In this document: positions 8,539-16,296 of the stretch, in pieces | How the letters are laid out: each line of letters opens with the position of its first letter | Position numbering within the stretch: the first letter of the stretch is position 1 | NCBI GenBank assembly: GCA_002440745.1 | Contig: DJVB01000060.1 | Location: forward strand, 1 to 64,000 | From: Bacteroidales bacterium UBA6267 | Lineage (GTDB): Bacteria; Bacteroidota; Bacteroidia; Bacteroidales; UBA1556 | Reading direction: 5' to 3' | DNA length: 64,000 nucleotides | The notes under the pieces: generated by a model | Database searches by the model: none | Told to the model about the DNA's origin: nothing | Seen by the model: the letters and a program-made list of their open reading frames with translations, nothing else | Translations under genes and position numbers: made by a program

Positions 8539-8624
8539 TTGGAAAAGCCCTGTCCTCCTTGGAGAAGAGGTGCCCGTGCTCCTACGCTGAAGCTTCGGCG
8601 TAAGCGTAAGGGCGGAGGATTGAT
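8539..8624 (+). repeat. Intergenic repeat A, copy 2
   Basis: Second copy of the element at 8174-8260, same orientation, 86 bases, with one base lost in the GAGAAGAGGTG segment and few substitutions. With the two B copies it forms an A-B-B-A arrangement. Confidence 0.85.
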
Positions 8625-9032
8625 AAATATACGAATTGGATAAGCGAGATAATTATTAAGTTTAATCCGTTGCGGAAGGCATGAGTCAAAATTGCGATTC
8701 AATAAAAAACAGTGTCATCGCTTTGCTTACCATCTTTGGAGTAAAAAAAAATAGTGTCACTATCCATCTTCCATAATTTCCAATTCTGGGAAAATTTGAG
8801 AATCGCATGATTAAACTTGATAATTTATGTGATTAATTTCCATTAATAATAAATAACGAAAATTGCTTCTATTATCTTAAAATGCTTTATAGACTTGCCA
8901 TTCAGCCAACTTTGATATTTTTAAAAAATCTCTATTTAGACAGCATTGACAATATTGGTTTTATGTAATAGTTTCGAATTTCATTTCAATAATTATCGCA
9001 TTCAACAAGATTAATATTTAAACTACTCAATT

Positions 9033-12000
9033 ATGAAAACAATATGTCTTTTTATTGCTGTTACTTTACTAAGCATAGGACTTTTAGCACAAAATAATTC
9101 CTTAGATTTTGATGGGACGGATGATTATGTAAATTTTGGCACAAATTCACCACTCTATTCAAACACAACCCTCACTGTTGAGGCATGGATAAAAACTACT
9201 ACTACAACAAATCCTGCCAATATTCTTACTTGGGGTAATAGTAGTACCTCTAGTGGTGACAATATTCAGATACGCATTCAAGATAATAAACTTCTCTATG
9301 GCTCAAATGTACCAAGTGGCTCTTGGATTTCATGCCTTGGAAACACTACAATAAATAATGGGCAGTGGGTACACATAGCAGTGGTTAAAAACAACAACAA
9401 TGTTCAATTATATGTAAATGGTGTAGCAGACGGAAGTGGAACGAATACAAATATTGCAAATGTAAACCGTATGGTAATTGGCATCTATTACGAACGAGGA
9501 GATGTTTATAATAGTATGGCTTTCGAAGGCAAGATTGACGAAATGCGAATTTGGAATGATGTCCGTACAGAAACTGAAATTCGTCAAAATATGTACCGTG
9601 AGCTGCCCAACCCTGCCGGGGAAACAAATCTGGTAGCCTATTACAAATTTAATGAAACTATCGGAATTTCTCTTGCTGACTCCAAGGGAAGCAGTACAGG
9701 AACACTCACTAGTATGACCGGAAATGAATGGGAAACATCTTCTGCGATGTTCGGTCCTAAAAATTGCTTGGATTTTGACGGGAGTAATGATTATATTGAA
9801 TGTGGCAACGATGCTTCGATCACCTCATTTAATAATTTTACAATGGAAGCCTGGGTCAAATTAGATAATGCGAACGACAATCAGAAAATATTGGGAAAAT
9901 TCAAGGATTGGGACAATTATTATATTTTGGGAGTGGTAGATGGAAAGAATTATTCCCAGATAAAGGCAGCCGGCAATGAAATTAATTTTGCTAGTGGTAA
10001 TGTGCCTTCTGGAGTTTGGACGCATCTGGCTGTCACTTTTTCTAAGGGGAATGGCGGTGCAAACGGGACTTGTTATGGATATGTGAATGGTGAGGTCGTT
10101 TATTCCAAAACCGACGTAGCTGATGCTGCAATAAGTGTAAATAATGCAAGTTATCCTTTCAGAATTGGTTTAGCTCCCTGGGACATCACTGCCTTCAAAG
10201 TAAATGGGCAAATCGATGAAGTTCGCATTTGGAGCACTGCCCGCACAGCATCCGAAATCCGTGAAAACATGATGAAAACTCTAAATGGAAACGAAAGTGG
10301 TCTTGCAGCATACTACACTTTTGATAATACAACCGGAAACAAACTTCAAGATTTTTCCGGCAATGGAAACGATGGAACTTTAACTAACATGGCAAACGAT
10401 GACTGGGTAACATCATCAGCTTTTAATACATGGCTAAATACAAATTCCACAGCCTGGTCAACAGCTTCCAATTGGTCAAACGGAGTTCCTGTTTCAACAG
10501 ACAATGTCGGGATTTATAATCTCGATGCAGAACCAAATATTTCAGGAAGCCCAACCTTCAATAATCTGTATGTAGGAAGTGGAGTTTCGACAACTTTAGG
10601 TTCAGGAATAACAGTTAATGCAAGTTTGATTCTTGATAAAGATTTAGATTTAAACAGTCAAACAATCACTCTTGGAAGTTCTGCAACTTTAATCGAAGAT
10701 GACGGAGTCTTTTCCGGTTCAAGCGGTTCCATTACTACTACCCGCAGTTTAAACAACATAAACGAAAATGTAGCAGGTTTAGGTGCGAAAATTACTACTA
10801 CTGCCGATTTGGGAAGTACCACCATCACCCGTACACATAATTCTGTTAGTGGCTACAACTTCAATTCAAGTGTTCTCAGACAATATTCTATTACTCCAAC
10901 CACCACCACCGGTTTGAATGCAACTTTGGAATTTAACTACCTCGATTCTGAGTTGAACGGATTAAAAGAAATGACTTTGCAATTAATTAAATCAACAGAT
11001 GGCGGCTCAACCTGGAGTGAACAAGGAGGGGTAGTATCAACAGCTAATAACACAGTTACACTATCCGGAATAGACGGTTTTAGTGCTTGGGGAGTAACCC
11101 AATTAATACAACCAATGAATAACTATACCCTCGATTTTGATGGAAGTGATGATTATGTTGAATGCGGCAACAACGCTTCGATAACTGAATTCAATAATCT
11201 TACGGTGGAAGCTTGGGTCAAATTGGAGAATGCTAACGACAATCAGAAAATAGTTGGAAAATTCAAGTATACTAATTTTAATGATTTCTATGTCATGGGA
11301 GTTCTCAATGGGGAGTATCATTTCGAGATAGCAACAGGCGACTATAACAATAGATTAACTTTTTCTGCAGGTAATGTGCCTTCTAATACCTGGACGCATC
11401 TTGCTGTCACTTTTTCCAAGGGAAATGGAGGAGCAAACGGGACTTTTTATGGATATGTCAATGGAGAACTTGTTTATTCCAAAACCGATGTAGCTGATGC
11501 TGCAATAAGTGTAAGTGACGCAAGTTATCCTTTAAGAATTGGAGTAGCTCCCTGGAACGTCAATGATTTTAAAGTTGATGGACAAATCGACGAAGTTCGT
11601 ATCTGGAACACATCCCGAACTGCTACTGAAATTCGTGAAAACATGTGCCGCACCCTCGATGGAGATGAAAACGGTTTGGTCGCTTATTATCGCTTTAACG
11701 AAACCAGCGGAACCACGGCTTATGATGCAACAGCCAATGGCAATAACGGAACTGTAATAGGCGGTGCAACATGGGCAAATTCGGAATCTTTTACTACCTG
11801 GCTGGGAGGCACAAGCAACGACTGGTCAACTGCAACAAACTGGACTGATGGGGTGCCTACTTCCACCGATAATGTGGGCATTTATAATTGGAGCGCAACT
11901 GCTCCAACGATTTCAGGAACTCCATCAATGCAAAATCTGATTGTAGGGCCAAATACCAGTCCCACAGTAAGTAGCAATTTTTCCGTTAGTGGAAACTTAA

Positions 12001-13034
12001 TAGTCCAAAGTAATTTAGCATTAGGCGATTATACTGCTGATTTGGGAAGTACCGGACAGCTTATTGAAGCAGGGGGACTACTTTGCGCTTGTACCGGTCA
12101 TTCGGATTTCTGTGCCAGTTTAGATAATATAAGTTGCCTAAATATTGGTGGTCTCGGGGCAACGATTAGTTGTTCTGCAAATATGGGAAACACAACGGTT
12201 AAACGTTACCATAATCCCATTGCAGGTGATGGTAGCAATCAAAGCATTAAACGATATTATGTTATTGAACCCGCGAATAACTCTAATCTCAATGCTACCT
12301 TGGTTTTTCATTACGACGACACCGAGCTAAATGGAAATGATGAGAATGACTTGGTATTGTATAAATCTGAAGATGGTCTAAGCTGGCTACCGGTGGTAGG
12401 CGGAGTACTTAATACTACTGATAATACAATTACTTTATCCGGTATTAACGATTTTAGCTGGTGGACGGCTGCCAAAAGCGGAACAATTTTACCGGTTTCG
12501 CTGTTGAAATTTGAAGGAATCTATCAAGGAGCAGAGGTCAGTTTGGAATGGAGCACAGCAACGGAAATAAATGCACGAAATTTTGTTATTCAAAAGAGTG
12601 AAAATGGAATTGATTTTAGCGATTTACAGTTTATCCCGGCCTCTGGAAACTCCAATCAAATTATTAACTACCGCACAACGGACAGTGAAGTTAAAAATGG
12701 TCAAATCTATTATTATCAGCTAATTGAAACCGACTTTGACGGAACAATTCAAAAACTTGGAATAATCTCGGTCCTTTGTGCCGGACCATCTGGATTTGAA
12801 ATAATCGAAAAAATCTATCCCAATCCGGTGCAAAACTTACTATATTTTCAGCTAAACAATAACTATTCGTGCTCCATCAATCTGCTTAATAGTTTGGGTG
12901 AAACTTTACAAAAAATTGAAGTCAAGGATGGAGTTGAATTGCAATACGTAGATATGAATCAATATCCGTCCGGTTTGTATTATTTGGAAGTGATTTCTTC
13001 GGATACAAAACAAATGGTAAAATTTGTCAAGTAA
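9033..13034 (+). CDS. Triple LamG-domain secreted protein with T9SS sorting domain
   Basis: 1333 residues. Signal peptide about 1-20 (MKTICLFIAVTLLSIGLLAQ). Three concanavalin-A-like LamG domains start at about residues 24, 246 and 700, each opening with LDFDG.(D/N)DY and ending with an IDE(V/M)RIW motif followed by a RE(N/L) segment. LamG 2 and 3 are each followed by a region opening with TWL...NW..GVP.STDNVGIYN. A type A T9SS domain begins at about 1258 (IYPNPVQNLLYFQL). Such proteins are exported across the outer membrane and bind carbohydrates or other surface ligands; no catalytic residues are visible. LamG 2 and 3 are so alike at DNA level that a recent internal duplication is likely. 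Confidence 0.88.
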   Translation: MKTICLFIAVTLLSIGLLAQNNSLDFDGTDDYVNFGTNSPLYSNTTLTVEAWIKTTTTTNPANILTWGNSSTSSGDNIQIRIQDNKLLYGSNVPSGSWISCLGNTTINNGQWVHIAVVKNNNNVQLYVNGVADGSGTNTNIANVNRMVIGIYYERGDVYNSMAFEGKIDEMRIWNDVRTETEIRQNMYRELPNPAGETNLVAYYKFNETIGISLADSKGSSTGTLTSMTGNEWETSSAMFGPKNCLDFDGSNDYIECGNDASITSFNNFTMEAWVKLDNANDNQKILGKFKDWDNYYILGVVDGKNYSQIKAAGNEINFASGNVPSGVWTHLAVTFSKGNGGANGTCYGYVNGEVVYSKTDVADAAISVNNASYPFRIGLAPWDITAFKVNGQIDEVRIWSTARTASEIRENMMKTLNGNESGLAAYYTFDNTTGNKLQDFSGNGNDGTLTNMANDDWVTSSAFNTWLNTNSTAWSTASNWSNGVPVSTDNVGIYNLDAEPNISGSPTFNNLYVGSGVSTTLGSGITVNASLILDKDLDLNSQTITLGSSATLIEDDGVFSGSSGSITTTRSLNNINENVAGLGAKITTTADLGSTTITRTHNSVSGYNFNSSVLRQYSITPTTTTGLNATLEFNYLDSELNGLKEMTLQLIKSTDGGSTWSEQGGVVSTANNTVTLSGIDGFSAWGVTQLIQPMNNYTLDFDGSDDYVECGNNASITEFNNLTVEAWVKLENANDNQKIVGKFKYTNFNDFYVMGVLNGEYHFEIATGDYNNRLTFSAGNVPSNTWTHLAVTFSKGNGGANGTFYGYVNGELVYSKTDVADAAISVSDASYPLRIGVAPWNVNDFKVDGQIDEVRIWNTSRTATEIRENMCRTLDGDENGLVAYYRFNETSGTTAYDATANGNNGTVIGGATWANSESFTTWLGGTSNDWSTATNWTDGVPTSTDNVGIYNWSATAPTISGTPSMQNLIVGPNTSPTVSSNFSVSGNLIVQSNLALGDYTADLGSTGQLIEAGGLLCACTGHSDFCASLDNISCLNIGGLGATISCSANMGNTTVKRYHNPIAGDGSNQSIKRYYVIEPANNSNLNATLVFHYDDTELNGNDENDLVLYKSEDGLSWLPVVGGVLNTTDNTITLSGINDFSWWTAAKSGTILPVSLLKFEGIYQGAEVSLEWSTATEINARNFVIQKSENGIDFSDLQFIPASGNSNQIINYRTTDSEVKNGQIYYYQLIETDFDGTIQKLGIISVLCAGPSGFEIIEKIYPNPVQNLLYFQLNNNYSCSINLLNSLGETLQKIEVKDGVELQYVDMNQYPSGLYYLEVISSDTKQMVKFVK

Positions 13035-13084
13035 GTTATTTTTGGAAAAAGGATATAGACTGCCAATTCCGATTTAACTTGAGC

Positions 13085-13870
13085 CTATTTTTTCTTGATT
13101 TGTTCGGTTTTGTTGTCGTAGTTTACCCAATATTCTCCGGGGTCAAGGCTGCTGATATTCACATAGCGCTCTGTGCCTTCCAAAAGTTTTCGTCCATCTA
13201 TCGAAAAAATCTCATAATCGGTTTCACCAGAAAATTCCAGTTCGCCTTTGGGTTTGTATTCTTTAATAAAAACCTCATCAATATAAGGTGGCCTAAACTT
13301 AATTTCCTTTGAATAAACCACTTCCTCTTGTAAATTGACCGTCTTGAGTCGAAAAGTATTTTCCCCCGAATGTGGTTTCACTTCCACCGAATAGGAAGAA
13401 AACTCAACGGTGTCTAATGGGTCAACAGTGGCTATGAGTCTCCAACTATTCCACCTAAATTGATAAACCTCAATAGGATACTCACTTACATCGCCATAGG
13501 TTCGCCACGAAAGTTCCTCTTTTCTAAAACGGGGCTTGCTGAACTTAAATTTTGTAGGACTATACAAAACCTCAGGATTAACAACAAACGCCGGAAAAAG
13601 AGAGTCGAAATAAATGATAACCCAAACTTCCTGCTCGGCCTCAAATCCCATCATCTCAAAGTCTATCTCAATGGCGTTGGAATTTAATTCTTCTTGAATT
13701 GTATCTCCGTTGACTACAAGCATGGATATGCTAAAACTATCTTCAACCGAGGGGTTAAAAACATAGAGATTGGTTTCGTAATATTTTCCTGAAAGGTATA
13801 AGGAATCGGTTTGAGCCTTTAGTCCCAAAAACCAAAACAAAACCATTCCTATTATTACAAATCTTTTCAA
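13085..13870 (-). CDS. Secreted protein of unknown function with a short T9SS-like tail
   Basis: 261 residues, not recognised. Signal peptide about 1-19 (MKRFVIIGMVLFWFLGLKAQ). The body is beta-rich and acidic, with few features. The last 45 residues (YEIFSIDGRKLLEGTERYVN onward, ending TEQIKKK) resemble the second half of a T9SS type A sorting domain, but the opening PNP motif is missing, so it may be a degenerate or different C-terminal signal. It starts 2 bases after the stop of the M1 aminopeptidase gene in the same direction, so the two are almost certainly cotranscribed and may act together. Confidence 0.7.
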   Translation of the reverse strand: MKRFVIIGMVLFWFLGLKAQTDSLYLSGKYYETNLYVFNPSVEDSFSISMLVVNGDTIQEELNSNAIEIDFEMMGFEAEQEVWVIIYFDSLFPAFVVNPEVLYSPTKFKFSKPRFRKEELSWRTYGDVSEYPIEVYQFRWNSWRLIATVDPLDTVEFSSYSVEVKPHSGENTFRLKTVNLQEEVVYSKEIKFRPPYIDEVFIKEYKPKGELEFSGETDYEIFSIDGRKLLEGTERYVNISSLDPGEYWVNYDNKTEQIKKK

Positions 13871-13872
13871 TA

Positions 13873-15819
13873 CTATTGCTTAATAAAACGATAATTCAAA
13901 ATATCCGCAGGTAAAACGGCCTTTAGAAAATAAACGCCGGCAGATAATTTTTCGACGGGTAAAACTATCTGTTTTGAATTGGATTCGCCCGTCATAATAA
14001 GCTCTCCATCAACACTATAAATATAGTAAACCAATTTGTCTGCCTTCATCAAATCAATCTTAAGAACGTCCTCTGCCGGATTTGGATAAACCTTTATACC
14101 GTTTGACCCTGCAATTTGTTTCATTCCCACATTTGTGCTTATCGTTGATTGAGCAACAATATGACTTTCAGGGTCAAAATCAACATGATCAGGATAACTC
14201 GAAAGGGATACATTAAAGACTTGACCTGATGAAATATGGTCGAAAATAATGGTTGTGTCGAGAAAAGGTCCTGTAAATCGTAAGGGCACAGGCATTTCGA
14301 AAAAGGAAACTGAACTATGTGAAGTTATCTGATTTATAACAACTTGCACATTATTTCCGGCATTATAGGTAATCTCAAAATCGTAGATTGGAAACCCCTG
14401 ACCATAATACCAGTCGCTGAGAAATTCCGTTAAATTCTTTCCTGAACTCTGCTCCAAATGATATTTCAAATCATCTGTTTTAGCATAACCATGACGGATT
14501 GCAGGATCGTTTAAATAATTTCTAACCCCTTGAAAAAAAGCAGAATCGCCAATTACCCATCGCAACATGTGAAGCACATAAGCACCCTTGCTATAACTTA
14601 GTCGGCCATCGAAAATGCGGCCTACCGTTGAAGTGTCGTCGCAGAATACCGACCCATGTGGAAAAGAAGTAATATGGCTAATTTTACCTTGTTTCCAATT
14701 TTCCCAATAAGGTGTGCCCGGCATATTCTCGTAGGTGAGGCCGGTAAGATAAGTGGCAAAGCCTTCGTTGAGCCATATATCCTGCCAGCTCCCTAAAGTG
14801 ACCATATCGCCAAACCACTGATGTGCAAGCTCATGCGAAATTAACTCGTGATTAAAAGAGCCCATAAAACTCATGGTTTGATGCTCCATTCCCCCACCCC
14901 AACCAAATTGGGCATGTCCGTATTTTTCGTCTGCAAAGGGATATTCGGTAAAAAGGTCGCTATAAAGTTGCAAGCAGGTGATGGTAGTTGGTGTATTTTG
15001 TGCAGCATAAGTCGAATCTTCCGGATAAACATAGTTAAGAACCTCAACAATAGAGTTTTGCAACTGAGCAAATTCGGAATACACTGCGTAATTTGTAACA
15101 GCAATAGCCACTAAATAAGTTGCAATCGGGTAGCGATGTTTCCAATGATAAACCTTATTGGTTCCGGACAAAAGCTCATTCACCAAAACGCCATTCGAAG
15201 CAGCTCTATAGGCAGACGGACAGGTTACCAAAATATCCATAGAATCGATTTTGTCGCTCAAATCGTTTTTCGAAGGCCACCATTCACGAGCTCCATAAGG
15301 CTCCGAAAGCGTCCAAATTATTGGAACCCCGCCATGCGCACTTTTTATAAAAGAGCCAAAACCGCTTCCGTTTGGAATGCCTTGATAGAAAATTGTCAGC
15401 GAATCGACTGTTCCAAACGGCAAAGATGCAGGCAGAGAAACGTTGAACAAATAGGCCCCCGAATCGATATGAGCGAGCAACTGATTATGAAACAGCACCG
15501 AGTCGATGGTGAAGGAAGTATCTAATTCCAAGGAAATTTGTGATATTTGATTATCTGTAACCCTAAAATAATAGGTCACCGCACCATTGATGTAAAGCAC
15601 TGAAGGGTTGATATACCATTCAGCCCTTGAATAAATGATGTCGATATTTTGCCCGGCATGAGATTTCTGCTGATTCTTGGAAGCCGAAGCCATAAGTTGA
15701 CGCGTATGCGAACAGGCCACTGCACCGGCATTTTCTTTAATCAATTTAGAAAGATTCGATTGTGCATTTAGCAACACCGAAACCATGACCAAGGCAGAAA
15801 CAAAAAGGAGAGATTTCAT
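13873..15819 (-). CDS. M1-family zinc aminopeptidase with T9SS sorting domain
   Basis: Secreted zinc aminopeptidase. 648 residues: signal peptide about 1-19 (MKSLLFVSALVMVSVLLNAQ), N-terminal beta-saddle domain, catalytic domain with the zinc site HELAH (His329, Glu330, His333) and the third ligand Glu352 in WLNEGFATY at the canonical 18-residue spacing. The exopeptidase motif, GAMEN in classical M1 enzymes, reads GGMEHQ here. This altered form is common in secreted Bacteroidota M1 proteins and may change N-terminal recognition. A T9SS type A domain begins at about 575 (VYPNPAEDVLKIDL). It leads a two-gene operon with the small secreted protein downstream. Confidence 0.92.
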   Translation of the reverse strand: MKSLLFVSALVMVSVLLNAQSNLSKLIKENAGAVACSHTRQLMASASKNQQKSHAGQNIDIIYSRAEWYINPSVLYINGAVTYYFRVTDNQISQISLELDTSFTIDSVLFHNQLLAHIDSGAYLFNVSLPASLPFGTVDSLTIFYQGIPNGSGFGSFIKSAHGGVPIIWTLSEPYGAREWWPSKNDLSDKIDSMDILVTCPSAYRAASNGVLVNELLSGTNKVYHWKHRYPIATYLVAIAVTNYAVYSEFAQLQNSIVEVLNYVYPEDSTYAAQNTPTTITCLQLYSDLFTEYPFADEKYGHAQFGWGGGMEHQTMSFMGSFNHELISHELAHQWFGDMVTLGSWQDIWLNEGFATYLTGLTYENMPGTPYWENWKQGKISHITSFPHGSVFCDDTSTVGRIFDGRLSYSKGAYVLHMLRWVIGDSAFFQGVRNYLNDPAIRHGYAKTDDLKYHLEQSSGKNLTEFLSDWYYGQGFPIYDFEITYNAGNNVQVVINQITSHSSVSFFEMPVPLRFTGPFLDTTIIFDHISSGQVFNVSLSSYPDHVDFDPESHIVAQSTISTNVGMKQIAGSNGIKVYPNPAEDVLKIDLMKADKLVYYIYSVDGELIMTGESNSKQIVLPVEKLSAGVYFLKAVLPADILNYRFIKQ

Positions 15820-16171
15820 AAGAAATAGGTTAGTTATATAATCTTAAAAACACTAATTATCAATAATATACTGTCATTCACTTCATTATTTCTTTGTTAA
15901 AAACAAGAAAGACAAAGAATAATACAGACCGCAAAAATAATTAATCCGGCGAAGATATTCAGGATTGATATATGATAATAAGCAAAGTTTTACAAAAAGA
16001 GCTAAAGAGGGAAAGAATTGATATTTCAAGAAAAAACCAAGTTAATGAAAGGAAAATAGGTGTAATTCAAGAAATGGCCTTTTTTCAAAAAATTAGTCAG
16101 AAAAAAATTTGCATAACAATTTTTAATTATATTTGTAACCCAATTTGGCACTTACTTAATCACATAATTTT
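15820..16171. other. AT-rich intergenic region
   Basis: Separates the divergent M1 peptidase and beta-helix genes. A possible 70-residue frame at 15972-16184 is lysine-rich and low-complexity and is not supported. The right end carries a -7-like element at 16128. Confidence 0.6.
16128..16135 (+). promoter_or_regulatory. TATATTTG -7 element
   Basis: Exact TAnnTTTG match 36 bases before a possible short ORF (16172) and 161 bases before the beta-helix gene. The nearest upstream TTG (16109-16111) is 16 bases away, shorter than usual. Confidence 0.35.
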
Positions 16172-16270
16172 ATGGCACAACTAAATCCCTTAACATCAAA
16201 TAGAAAGATATTGAACAGAAAGTCAAAAATCAATTTTTTGGCTTTTACCGAACAGTTTATTAAAGAATAA
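16172..16270 (+). CDS. Possible 32-residue small protein or leader peptide
   Basis: ATG 16172 to TAA 16270 encodes MAQLNPLTSNRKILNRKSKI followed by NFLAFTEQFIKE. It is basic, has no membrane segment, and sits between a -7-like promoter element and the beta-helix gene, whose start is 26 bases downstream. It could be a small gene, a leader peptide, or chance. No family is recognised. Confidence 0.25.
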   Translation: MAQLNPLTSNRKILNRKSKINFLAFTEQFIKE

Positions 16271-16296
16271 TTACACGACCTAAAACTCAATTTATA

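Larger units (their letters stand above)
7974..9032. other. Gene-free repeat-rich intergenic region
   Basis: About 1.06 kb without a supportable gene. From left to right it holds: a degenerate AT-rich element sharing sequence in inverted orientation with 38482-38590; a short palindrome (TACCGAA-GGCT-TTCGGTA type, 8018-8035); repeat A (8174-8260); two tandem copies of repeat B (8289-8390 and 8401-8527); a second repeat A (8539-8624); and about 400 bases of AT-rich sequence leading to the LamG-protein gene. ORFs here are short and cut across the repeats. Confidence 0.8.

Noticed and set aside
8174..8624. CRISPR array
   Set aside because: The A and B units are long, not separated by uniform spacers, and no cas gene is near.
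15972..16184. 70-codon plus-strand frame
   Set aside because: Lysine-rich, low-complexity sequence in AT-rich intergenic DNA. It runs across the TATATTTG promoter element and overlaps the 32-codon ORF.
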